Below the pieces are notes generated by a model. It had not been told where the DNA came from. It was given only the letters and a program-made list of their open reading frames with translations, and did no database searches. DNA of 35,498 nt, from the NCBI GenBank assembly GCA_964448135.1, contig CAYUVH010000002.1, positions 1 to 35,498 of the forward strand, in the 5' to 3' direction. A program made the translations under genes and the position numbers. This stretch comes from CAYUVH01 sp964448135. GTDB lineage: Bacteria; Verrucomicrobiota; Verrucomicrobiia; Limisphaerales; UBA8199. Shown here in pieces: positions 15,919-25,068 of the stretch. How positions within the stretch are numbered: the stretch's first letter is position 1; every line of letters starts with the position of its first letter.

Positions 15919-18900
15919 ATGTTGATGTTCAAATTAATCGGCCGTCGCCTGGGTCTGCGGCGGCACTTCGCGTTCCTCGCGGCGCTGCTGCTGGGGTCGA
16001 CGGCCACGGTGCGGGCGCAGCAGGAATTCCGCGCCGCCTGGGCGGACGTGTTTCATGTCGGCATGGGCAGCCAGGCGGAGGTGAACACCCTCGTGGCGGC
16101 GCTCGTGCAGGGGCATTACAACGCGGTGATCTACCAGGTGGTCGGTTACATGGACAACAACACCTCCTCACACGGGGCCATGTATAAGTCGAACATCCTC
16201 CCCTGGTCTTCGCGCGTGACGGCCAGCTTCGATCCGCTCGCTTATTTGTGCCAGCAGGCGCACGCGAATGGCATCGAAGTGCACGCCTGGCTCGGCGGCA
16301 GCGGCGGCGCGATGTATCGCGTTTCGGGCTCGTGGCCGCCCGCCGGCAACACCAACCTGGCGGCCCATCCGGAATGGTTCATGGCACCGCTGGCCAACAG
16401 CGAAGGCAACGCCGTCATGCCCGTGGACAGCCTTTACATCCTGGACATGGGTTCGCCCGACGCGCAGGAGTACGTTGTGAGCCTCGTGAAGGAAATCGTC
16501 ACGAACTATCCGGTGGACGGCATCAATTGGGACGACGAAATCAATGGCGCGGGCTACACCGCGGGCTTTGGTTATCCGGCCTACAGCCAGGCAAACTATC
16601 CGCGCTCGGGTTTGGCGCGCTACCGCATCAACACCGGCTATGTCGGAACCCCGAGTAACACCGACACCGCGTGGGCGGACTACCGCCGGCGTTTCAAGAA
16701 TGAATTCATGGCGCGTGTGCAGGCGGAAATTCAGTCCATCAAAACCAATCCCCGCCAGCCGGTGCGGCACACCACAGCAGCACTCGCCTACAGCCCGGTG
16801 CCGTCCACCTGCAACTTCACCAATTCCTCGGCCTATAATTATTTCTGCGACTGGGCCGCGATGACGCGCAACGGCTGGGTGGATGCGGTGATTCCGCAAA
16901 CCTACAGCAGCAGCACTTTCAACTCGTGGGCGGACAAGATCGCGTCCTGCTGGCAATATAACCGGCAAATTTTTCCCGGGATGGGCGGCTACCTGACTAC
17001 GGACGCGGGCATCGCCGGCTACATCAATTACACCCGCAGCAAAGGTTTGCTGGGCAATGCCATCTATTCCTACGCCGTTCCGAACTCCGCGGGGAACAGC
17101 GATTGGTGGGCTTACGCCGCCGCGAATGTTTACACCAATGTGGTCACCACACCGTTCATGCCCTGGCGCAATCCTGCGACAGCGACCGAAGGCATCGTCT
17201 GGGGTCGCGTGAAGGACGGGAACACCGGCTTGTACGTGGACGACGCCATCGTCGCGGTCTCCGGCGCGACAACCGTCAGGTCGGACGGCAACGGCTATTA
17301 CGTCGCCACGCTGGTGCCGGCGACGCAAGCGGGCACGCCACATTCCGCCACGGCCAGCAAAACGGGCACGACACCGCAAACGCTCACGGTCACCGCGCTG
17401 GCGGGCGACATCGCGCGTTACGATTTCACGCTGAATGCGCAGGTGGCCACGCCGAGCGGGCTGTCCGCCAACGCGGTCAGCGCTTCACAGATCAATCTGA
17501 CGTGGACCGACAACGCCACCAACGAAACCGGTTACCTGGTGCGCCAAAGCCTCGTGTCCGGCGGCCCCTACTCGACGGTTGGCTCCCTGGGCGCGAATGC
17601 CGCCGCGTTCACCAACACCGGGTTGCTGCCGGTTACCACGTATTACTATGTGGTGCAGGCGACCAATTCCACGACGTCCTCCTCGAATTCCGCACAGGTT
17701 TTCGCCACCACGCAGGTGGGCAACACCGCGCCCTTCATCACGACCCAGCCGCAGAGCCAGACTGTCAGTCAGAATTCCAACGCCACGTTCACGGTGGTGG
17801 CCAATGGCGCTGCGCCCCTGTTTTACCAATGGCAGTTCTACAGCACAAACCTCCCCGGCGCGACGGACAGCAGCTATACACGATTCAGCTCCCAGCCCGC
17901 CGATGCGGGCCCGTACTCGGTGACAGTTTCCAACGCGCTCGGCACGACCAATAGTTCTCCGGCGACGCTCACGGTGATCGTGCCTCCGCTCATCACCGCG
18001 CAACCGCAAAACGTCACGACGAATCAGGGCTCCAATGCGACCTTCACCGTCGCCGCCTCGGGCACGGGGCCGTTTGGCTACCAATGGCGATTCAACGCCG
18101 CGAATATCAGTGGCGCGACCGCGTCCAGCTACACGCGCTCGAATGTTCAATCGTCCAATGCCGGCAATTATTCCGTCACCGTTTCCAACTTCGCGGGCAC
18201 GGCGCTGAGTTCAAATGCGCTGCTCACGGTGATCGTACCGCCGGCTCCGCCGTCGATCGTCACGCAGCCGCAGGGCGTGACGGTTTTCCAGGGGAACCCG
18301 GCGAGTTTGGGAGTGGTCGCCGCCGGCACGGCTCCGCTTGCGTATCAGTGGAGTTTTTATGGAACGAATTTGCCCGGCGCGACGGGGACCAATCTGACCT
18401 TCAATCCGGCGACCACGAACAACTCGGGGCCTTACACCGTCGTAATCACCAACGCCTACGGCTCGATCACCAGCCAGACGGCCACAGTGACCGTCACGCC
18501 GATATTCCAGGCGGGTGGCATCTCGGTGCTGTGGAGCCTGGCACCCGGATCGCGCTCGTATCTCGCGACGAACTCCCTGCCCAACGTGCGCGGCCTTTCG
18601 TGGAACCCGGTCAACAACCATCTCGTGCTGGCGAACCGGGCGACGACTGCGGTTTATGTTCTGGATGCCGCCACCGGGGCCGACCTCCATCAGATGGACG
18701 CGAATAATGTGTCCGGCGGCACTTACAACATATTGCTCAGCGGGGTGGCGGATGACGGCGTCGTTTACGCCGGCAACCTGACCACCGCCGGGTCCACGAC
18801 GGCCTACAAGCTCTATCGCTGGCCAAACGACAGCGCGAGCGCAGCGTTTGCCACCGCTTTCTCCGGCGATCCCTCGCCCGGCAACAACCAGCGCTGGGGC

Positions 18901-20949
18901 GACAGCATGGACGTGCGCGGGTCGGGGACGAATACGCAAATCATCCTGGCCTCGCGCGCGAGCACGAACGTCGCAATCTTCACGACGACCAACGGCACGA
19001 ACTTCGCAAGCCACAGCATCAACGTCCCCGGCGTGCCGACCGGCGCGTTCGGGCTGGGCGTGGCGTTCGGGAAGAGCAACACGTTCTGGGGCAAGGCGAA
19101 CGGGCAGTCGCTGCGGCAGGTTTCCTTCGACCTGGTGGCGGGAACCGGCACGGTACTGCGGACGCACGGAACTCCCGGCATGCCGAACAGCATCTCGCCG
19201 ATCGGGGTTACCACGAACTTGAACCTGCTCGGCGGCGTCAACGTCGGCCTCACCGGCAATAATTTTCAACTCTACGACCTGACGCCGTCGAACGGCACCC
19301 CGGTTTTCATCGCCTCGACCAATTTCGTGACGGATAACGAGAATACCGGCACGGGCACGGGCGCCGTGGATTTCGGCAACGACAAGGTGTGGGCACTCGG
19401 GGCGAACAATGGCATCCTCGCCATGCAGATTCTGCCGGCCGTGGTAAACGTCGCGCCGGGCATCACCGCGCAGCCGCAGGATGTGAACGTGAACCAGGGC
19501 AGCAATGCGACTTTCAGCGTCACGGGAACCGGCAGTCCTTTCCCTGCGTTCCAGTGGCGGTTCAACGGCACGAATATCGCGGGAGCAACCGACAGCGCGT
19601 ACACGCGGGTGAACGCGCAACCTGGTCAAGTCGGCGCCTACTCGGTATTGCTGAGTAACGTGGCGGGCACGCTGATCAGTTCCAACGCACAGCTCACCGT
19701 GAACGTCGGCCCCGGCATCACCACGCAGCCGCAGGACGCGAACGTGAACCAGGGCAGCAATGCCATCTTCACCGTCACGGCCACCGGCACGCCGAATCCC
19801 GCCTTCCAGTGGCGGTTCAACGGCACCAACATTTCCGGCGCAACGGATTCCGCTTACACGCAGGCGAACGCGCAACCCGGCGACGCGGGGGCGTATTCCG
19901 TGTTGCTCAGCAACGTGGCTGGCACGCTCCTGAGTTCCAACGCGCAACTGACCGTGAACGTCGGGCCGGCCATCGCCGTCCAGCCGCAGGGCACCAATGT
20001 GAACCAAGGCAACAATGCGAACTTTGCGGTTCAGACCACCGGCACCCCCGCTCCGGCATATCAGTGGTTGTTCAACAGCGCGCCCATCGGCGGTGCGACC
20101 GATGCGAGTTACACCCGCGCCAATGCCCAGCCCGGAGACGTGGGCGGATACTCGGTGCTCGTCAGCAACATTGCCGGCGCGGTGGTCAGCTCGAATGCGC
20201 AACTCACAGTCAATGTTGGTCCGGGAATCACTACTCAACCACAGGATTTGAATGTCAATCAAGGTAGCAACGCCACGTTCTCCGTGGGGGCCACGGGCGT
20301 TCCCGTGCCCGCGTATCAATGGCTGTTCAACAGCGCGCCGATTGCCGGCGCGACTTCCTCCAGTTACACGCGCGCCAATGCCCAAACCAATGAGGCCGGC
20401 GCTTACAGCGTTTCGTTGAGCAACCTCGCGGGGGTGCTGGTGAGCAGCAACGCTTCCCTGACGGTCAATGTCCCGCCCGGGATCATCACGCAACCGCAGA
20501 GTATCACCAACGGACCGAACACGGATGCGACCTTCCAGATCACGGCCTCCGGCACGGCGCCGCTCAGTTACTTCTGGCGCTTTAATGGCAACCCCATCAG
20601 CGGGGCCACGGCGAGCGTTTACACGCGCACGAACGCCCAGTCGGCTGATGCCGGCGCCTACTCCGTGCTCGTGTCGAACCTGGCAGGTTTCGTGACGAGC
20701 GAAGATGCTTTCCTGGCCGTCACCCAGGCCAATCAGTTGCGCATTGATTCCATCGCGATTCTGCCGGGCCAGGGCTTCCAATTGCAGGCCAGCGGTGGAC
20801 CGGGCGAATTCGCGATAGATATATCCGACTCGCTCTCGGGCTGGACCCAGCTCACCTCCCTTTCAGTCACGGGCGCAGTCTTTCAATACACGGACTCGGA
20901 GACGAACCAGGTCAGCCGTTATTACCGGGTCCGGAAGCTCAGTCCGTAA
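15919..20949 (+). CDS. Giant secreted GHL10-like glycosidase with Ig repeats
   Basis: 1676 aa. The signal peptide (residues 1-33, with AFLAALLLGSTATVRAQ) leads into a GHL10 (DUF187)-type TIM barrel (about 35-415): EFRAAWADVFHVG at strand 1, GIEVHAWL, DGINWDDE (D200, D205, D206, E207) and VDAVIPQTY. Next are a carboxypeptidase-regulatory-like fold (425-507), an FN3 domain (508-600), three Ig-like domains (603-860), a DUF4623-like propeller segment (about 861-1178), five Ig-like domains (1180-1600) and the shared C-terminal module (about 1604-1676). Four of the later Ig units repeat at exactly 255 bp. The ATG at 15919 was chosen because it starts the signal peptide; the frame is open earlier but overlaps the preceding gene. 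It is probably an exported hydrolase of glycans. Confidence 0.9.
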   Translation: MLMFKLIGRRLGLRRHFAFLAALLLGSTATVRAQQEFRAAWADVFHVGMGSQAEVNTLVAALVQGHYNAVIYQVVGYMDNNTSSHGAMYKSNILPWSSRVTASFDPLAYLCQQAHANGIEVHAWLGGSGGAMYRVSGSWPPAGNTNLAAHPEWFMAPLANSEGNAVMPVDSLYILDMGSPDAQEYVVSLVKEIVTNYPVDGINWDDEINGAGYTAGFGYPAYSQANYPRSGLARYRINTGYVGTPSNTDTAWADYRRRFKNEFMARVQAEIQSIKTNPRQPVRHTTAALAYSPVPSTCNFTNSSAYNYFCDWAAMTRNGWVDAVIPQTYSSSTFNSWADKIASCWQYNRQIFPGMGGYLTTDAGIAGYINYTRSKGLLGNAIYSYAVPNSAGNSDWWAYAAANVYTNVVTTPFMPWRNPATATEGIVWGRVKDGNTGLYVDDAIVAVSGATTVRSDGNGYYVATLVPATQAGTPHSATASKTGTTPQTLTVTALAGDIARYDFTLNAQVATPSGLSANAVSASQINLTWTDNATNETGYLVRQSLVSGGPYSTVGSLGANAAAFTNTGLLPVTTYYYVVQATNSTTSSSNSAQVFATTQVGNTAPFITTQPQSQTVSQNSNATFTVVANGAAPLFYQWQFYSTNLPGATDSSYTRFSSQPADAGPYSVTVSNALGTTNSSPATLTVIVPPLITAQPQNVTTNQGSNATFTVAASGTGPFGYQWRFNAANISGATASSYTRSNVQSSNAGNYSVTVSNFAGTALSSNALLTVIVPPAPPSIVTQPQGVTVFQGNPASLGVVAAGTAPLAYQWSFYGTNLPGATGTNLTFNPATTNNSGPYTVVITNAYGSITSQTATVTVTPIFQAGGISVLWSLAPGSRSYLATNSLPNVRGLSWNPVNNHLVLANRATTAVYVLDAATGADLHQMDANNVSGGTYNILLSGVADDGVVYAGNLTTAGSTTAYKLYRWPNDSASAAFATAFSGDPSPGNNQRWGDSMDVRGSGTNTQIILASRASTNVAIFTTTNGTNFASHSINVPGVPTGAFGLGVAFGKSNTFWGKANGQSLRQVSFDLVAGTGTVLRTHGTPGMPNSISPIGVTTNLNLLGGVNVGLTGNNFQLYDLTPSNGTPVFIASTNFVTDNENTGTGTGAVDFGNDKVWALGANNGILAMQILPAVVNVAPGITAQPQDVNVNQGSNATFSVTGTGSPFPAFQWRFNGTNIAGATDSAYTRVNAQPGQVGAYSVLLSNVAGTLISSNAQLTVNVGPGITTQPQDANVNQGSNAIFTVTATGTPNPAFQWRFNGTNISGATDSAYTQANAQPGDAGAYSVLLSNVAGTLLSSNAQLTVNVGPAIAVQPQGTNVNQGNNANFAVQTTGTPAPAYQWLFNSAPIGGATDASYTRANAQPGDVGGYSVLVSNIAGAVVSSNAQLTVNVGPGITTQPQDLNVNQGSNATFSVGATGVPVPAYQWLFNSAPIAGATSSSYTRANAQTNEAGAYSVSLSNLAGVLVSSNASLTVNVPPGIITQPQSITNGPNTDATFQITASGTAPLSYFWRFNGNPISGATASVYTRTNAQSADAGAYSVLVSNLAGFVTSEDAFLAVTQANQLRIDSIAILPGQGFQLQASGGPGEFAIDISDSLSGWTQLTSLSVTGAVFQYTDSETNQVSRYYRVRKLSP
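19447..20466 (+). repeat. Four in-frame 255-bp Ig-domain repeats
   Basis: Units start at 19447, 19702, 19957 and 20212, each exactly 255 bp (85 codons), and each encodes one Ig-like domain starting NVxPxI..QPQ..NVNQG. Units 1 and 2 are nearly identical over long stretches; 3 and 4 form a second close pair (WLFNSAPI). A diverged fifth unit follows. This is recent tandem duplication inside a gene and a likely site of copy-number variation and assembly error. Confidence 0.9.
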
Positions 20950-21041
20950 CAGAAAAACAGCGCGGGCGCGCAAGATTGGATTTTCGATTCGCTTCACTGC
21001 GGACCGGAGAGCCAGGTTTCTTTCCGCTCCCCCCGCTAAAT

Positions 21042-21122
21042 TGTCAGGTTGACGCCTGACAGCAGAAACAGGCGTTTGCCGGAATGCGCCGGACGGGTGA
21101 CCGTGTCAAGATTCAGTCACCC
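21042..21122 (+). promoter_or_regulatory. Two hairpins in the leader of the GH25 gene
   Basis: The 219-bp gap before the GH25-type gene contains TGTCAGG-TTGACG-CCTGACA (21042-21061, perfect 7-bp stem) and GGGTGAC-N14-GTCACCC (21095-21122, perfect 7-bp stem). The first encloses a TTGACG that could act as a -35, but no good -10 follows at the right distance. They may be protein-binding sites or RNA hairpins; neither has a T-run. Confidence 0.4.
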
Positions 21123-21168
21123 CGCCCGCGTGGCGGCGACGGTTGAAACCAGCAGCAGAGTCATTTGC

Positions 21169-24100
21169 ATGAGATCGAATCGCAGCGACATCGCGAAACC
21201 AACGACGTCATACCCACGGGCCTGGTGTGCCACCCTCGCCGCCGTCCTCGTCAGCTCCGCGCCGCTTCCGGCATTCGCGCAGATTCAACGCGTACTCGGC
21301 CTGGACATCTCCGCCTGGCAGGGCAGCATTTCGCAGACTACGTGGAATAACCTCCACAATGTCGAGAACCGCCAGTTCATCATCCTGCGCTCGAGCCGCG
21401 GCGGCACCACGGGGTATTACGATCAAAACGATTCCGACAACAGCAACGGCAACAACACCCTCTCGCAGCGCTACGACGATCCTTATTACATCCAGAACAT
21501 CAACCGCGTGGTTACCGCCGGCATGTTCGCGGGCAGCTATCATTTCTCGCGGCCCGATATCATCGCGTCCACGCCAAATTCGGGGGGCATTGCCAACAGC
21601 GGCACCGACGAGGCGGATCACTTCATCCAGATGGCCGGGCCGTGGATGCGGCCTGGTTACCTCGTGCCGGTCCATGACCTTGAAGCCGGCGACGGCGTCC
21701 GCACGGATGACGAGATGGCCCAGTATTGCCTCGATTTCTCCAGCCGCATCTACGCGGTCATGGGTATCCGGCCGGCGGTTTACATCAATGGCAATTACGC
21801 CGCCAATATCCTGGGCACGGCCACGGCTTCGCTGCGGCACCAGATCGCCCAGCCCGCGCCGAATCTTCCGACCAATGCCGTTCCCAGCGTCGTTGCTCCC
21901 GCGTATCCGGTCCTGTGGAGCGCACGCTGGCCCAACCAGGCCGACCCCAATTCCATTGACGTCCAAAACAGCGAACCCAAGGACACCTATTCGGGAATCT
22001 ACGGGCCGTGGGATGATTATGGCGTCACGCACCCCTGGAAATTCTGGCAATACGCCAGCACCCTGCGGCTCAACAGTTACAACAATGGCGGCAGCAATCT
22101 CGACGCCGATTGCGCCCACGGCGGGATCGAGTTTCTGAAGGACCAGCTCATCCCGGCCGTCTGGATGTATGACTTTAGCGGCAATTGGAGCACGCTCACC
22201 AATTGGAATAGCGGCCAGACTCCCATCCAGCCGGTCGCCGGGGCCGGCCAGGTCGCGCCCGTTGCCTCCGGGCCGCTGCCCACTCCCCGGCTGCCGGGCG
22301 CCGCAGGTTCCGGCACGACGTCCGGGCAGAATGACACGGTGATTCTGGAGCGGCCAAATACCAATATCATCGTCACGCTCTCCACCGGCACCCATAACAT
22401 TCGCAAACTCTACATGCGCGAGGCGTTGAACATCACGGGCGGCTCCCTCACGGTGAACTATGTGCCTTCCGCGGATTCCACCACCAACGGCGCTCAATTT
22501 TCCGGTCCGGTGGCATTGAGCAATGGCAGTTTCAGCGTTCACACGCTGCAAGTGGACAGCAACCGCGTCTTCACGGTTTCCGGTGGTACGCTGACTTTCA
22601 ATACGATCAACCTGATGCCGCACTCCGTGGCCCCCGCGAAGATCCTGATGGGCGGGGACGTCACACTGGCGCCGCTCGCAAACGCAACGGGGGTGATCAC
22701 GAAAGGCAGCGGCTCGGGAAGCACCGGTTTCGTTGACCTCGGTGGGGCGTTGCGGAATTTCGCGGTGAACAATGGCACGTCGGAAGTGGACGTCTCGGTG
22801 GACGTTCCCATCAGCAACGGCAGCCTGACGAAGAGCGGGCCGGGAACGTTGCGTTTCACTGCGGCCAACATTTACAGCAACGGCACCACCCTCACGGCCG
22901 GCACCTTGCTCATCAATAACACCAACGGTTCGGGCACGGGCACCGGCGGGGTGGTTGTTTCGGGAGGATTTCTGGGCGGCAGCGGAACGATCAGCGGCCC
23001 GGTGATCATGACCAGCGGAGGCACGATCGCGCCGGGCAACCCTTCGGCGCTGGGGACGCTGACGCTGAACTATCCTCCGTCCTGGACGGGCGCCACCAAT
23101 TTCCTGCGCATTGACCGCAATGGCGGCTCGCCGTCATCCGACCAGCTGGCGCTTACGACGGGCAGTCTTTTTTACGGTGGCAGCGTGCTGGTGGTTTCGA
23201 ACGCCGGCGCGGTGCTCACGGGCGGCGAAGTCTTCACAATTTTCAGCGCGCCCACGTACTCCGGGGCATTCAGCGGGACCAATGTGCCGGCGCTGGCGGG
23301 CGGCTTGAATTGGTATCTCGGCCGTTTGGCGGTGGATGGGACCCTCCGCGTCAACCGCCGGCCGGCGGCCGGCGGCTTCACGGTGGGAAACAATCCCGGG
23401 CATACTGTGCCAATCGCGATCACCAATCTGATCTCCGCCGCCAGCGATGCGGACGGGGATACGCTGTCGCTCGCCGTTTTCGATGCCGTGACGACCAACG
23501 GCATCACGCTGTCCAGCGACAGCAATTTCATTTACTACTCGAACAACGTCAATGTGGCGGACCAATTCCGCTTTGTGATCAGCGACGGACGCGGCGGGCT
23601 GGCAACGAATGTGGTACAGATCATTGTCGGTTCCATCACGGCTCCGGCGATTGTCTCGCTGAATCACTCGACCGAAATTATCGCCGGGGATAACGCCTTG
23701 TTCATGGTCACCGCAACCGGCACCGCGCCGCTGTCCTACCAATGGCGATTCAATGGATTGAACATTCCGGGGGCGACAAATAGCTCATACACGCGCCCTG
23801 GCGCCCAAACGAATCATGCGGGTCCTTATACGGTGGTGGTAACGAACTTCGCCGGCGCGGTTACCAGCGCGCCGGCCGTCCTGACCGTGGGCTTCTCGTT
23901 AACCGTCGCTCATCCGGAGGGTGGATTTCTGGATGCATTTCCCGGCCAGGTTATTTATATGCCGGGATCGAACGTCACGTTGACGGCTTATCCCGATGCG
24001 GGCTTCAAGTTTATCGGGTGGAGCGGCGATGCCACGGGCTCCGCCAATCCGCTGGTGATTACGATGACGACAAATCTTTCCATAAGCGGCAGTTTCGGCA

Positions 24101-25005
24101 GCGACTCGACCGACCTCATTCTGGATAACACCAACAGCGCGGTGACGTATTCCGGCACCTGGCAGGCGGGCAGTTCTTCCCCGGACAGGTATAACGACGA
24201 TTATCGTTTCGCGGTCACCGCCAGCGGTGGGATTTCCAACGTGACTTACCGCCCGAATCTCGGCTACGCCGGACTGTACAATGTCTATCTGTGGTATCCG
24301 CAGGGTGGCAATCGCGCGACCAACGCGCCGTGGACGGTCTCCGGTGGGAGCGGCACCACGACGGTGCTGGTGGATCAAACTGTCAACGGCGGCACCTGGT
24401 TGCCGCTGGCGACGGCGATGCCATTTGCCGTCGGAACGAATGGTTACGTCCGCCTTTCCAACGACTCGATCCAGCCGGGGAAAGTGGTCATGGCTGACGC
24501 CGTGCGATTCGTTTTGCTTTCCCCGCCGCAGATTTCCGCCAACCCGCAGAACCTGACGGTCACCCAAGGCAGCAATTCGACGTTTACGGTAACGGCTACC
24601 GGCATTCCGGCGCCTGCTTACCAATGGCTTTTCAACGGCACCAATCTTCCAGGCGCCACCATCGCAGCCTACACCCGCTCCAACGCGCAACCAGTCCACG
24701 CCGGAGGATATTCGGTGGTCGTTACCAATGTCGCGGGCTCGGTTACAAGTTCGCTCGCGCAACTCACGGTCCTCGTTCCACCCGCCGGGCCCATCCATAT
24801 TGATTCCATTACCCTGCTGCCGGGCCAGGGCATTCGCCTGCAAGGCAGTGGCGGCCCCGGGGATTTCGCCGTGGATATTTCCGATACCCTGCTGGGCTGG
24901 ACCCAACTCTCTACTCTGAGCGCGACGGGCTCGGTGTTTCAGTTTACCGATACCGATTTGGGGCAGGCCAGGCGGTACTATCGGGTGCGGTCACTTAATC
25001 CGTGA
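21169..25005 (+). CDS. Giant secreted GH25 lysozyme-like protein
   Basis: 1278 aa. The signal peptide (cut about residue 37, PLPAFA/Q) precedes a GH25 muramidase-like domain (40-330): GLDISAWQG with D46, FAGSYHFSRP, and the DxE pair of VPVHDLEAGDG (D170, E172), then FWQYAS, all hallmarks of GH25. After it come autotransporter-type beta-strand repeats (about 385-730, SGPGTLRFTAANIYSNGTTLTAGTLLI), a cadherin-like segment (731-822), an Ig domain (826-907), a lobed bacterial repeat (908-976, FKFIGWSGDA), a golvesin-like domain (980-1117), one more Ig (1119-1203) and the shared C-terminal module (1207-1278). GH25 enzymes cut the MurNAc-GlcNAc bond, so cell-wall lysis of other bacteria or turnover of its own wall is expected. 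The ATG at 21169 is chosen for the signal peptide. Confidence 0.92.
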   Translation: MRSNRSDIAKPTTSYPRAWCATLAAVLVSSAPLPAFAQIQRVLGLDISAWQGSISQTTWNNLHNVENRQFIILRSSRGGTTGYYDQNDSDNSNGNNTLSQRYDDPYYIQNINRVVTAGMFAGSYHFSRPDIIASTPNSGGIANSGTDEADHFIQMAGPWMRPGYLVPVHDLEAGDGVRTDDEMAQYCLDFSSRIYAVMGIRPAVYINGNYAANILGTATASLRHQIAQPAPNLPTNAVPSVVAPAYPVLWSARWPNQADPNSIDVQNSEPKDTYSGIYGPWDDYGVTHPWKFWQYASTLRLNSYNNGGSNLDADCAHGGIEFLKDQLIPAVWMYDFSGNWSTLTNWNSGQTPIQPVAGAGQVAPVASGPLPTPRLPGAAGSGTTSGQNDTVILERPNTNIIVTLSTGTHNIRKLYMREALNITGGSLTVNYVPSADSTTNGAQFSGPVALSNGSFSVHTLQVDSNRVFTVSGGTLTFNTINLMPHSVAPAKILMGGDVTLAPLANATGVITKGSGSGSTGFVDLGGALRNFAVNNGTSEVDVSVDVPISNGSLTKSGPGTLRFTAANIYSNGTTLTAGTLLINNTNGSGTGTGGVVVSGGFLGGSGTISGPVIMTSGGTIAPGNPSALGTLTLNYPPSWTGATNFLRIDRNGGSPSSDQLALTTGSLFYGGSVLVVSNAGAVLTGGEVFTIFSAPTYSGAFSGTNVPALAGGLNWYLGRLAVDGTLRVNRRPAAGGFTVGNNPGHTVPIAITNLISAASDADGDTLSLAVFDAVTTNGITLSSDSNFIYYSNNVNVADQFRFVISDGRGGLATNVVQIIVGSITAPAIVSLNHSTEIIAGDNALFMVTATGTAPLSYQWRFNGLNIPGATNSSYTRPGAQTNHAGPYTVVVTNFAGAVTSAPAVLTVGFSLTVAHPEGGFLDAFPGQVIYMPGSNVTLTAYPDAGFKFIGWSGDATGSANPLVITMTTNLSISGSFGSDSTDLILDNTNSAVTYSGTWQAGSSSPDRYNDDYRFAVTASGGISNVTYRPNLGYAGLYNVYLWYPQGGNRATNAPWTVSGGSGTTTVLVDQTVNGGTWLPLATAMPFAVGTNGYVRLSNDSIQPGKVVMADAVRFVLLSPPQISANPQNLTVTQGSNSTFTVTATGIPAPAYQWLFNGTNLPGATIAAYTRSNAQPVHAGGYSVVVTNVAGSVTSSLAQLTVLVPPAGPIHIDSITLLPGQGIRLQGSGGPGDFAVDISDTLLGWTQLSTLSATGSVFQFTDTDLGQARRYYRVRSLNP

Positions 25006-25068
25006 TCCGACGATTCAGTTGGCGGTAAGGGGTCCTCGTCTCCCCGCCCGACACACACTTCCTTCCGT

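Noticed and set aside
16168..17379. 403-aa minus-strand open frame
   Set aside because: Antisense to the GHL10-like domain and has no family resemblance.
18211..20781. 856-aa minus-strand open frame
   Set aside because: Shadow of the Ig-repeat gene; the composition (Arg/Gly/Val-rich, repeated) reflects the opposite strand's codon pattern.
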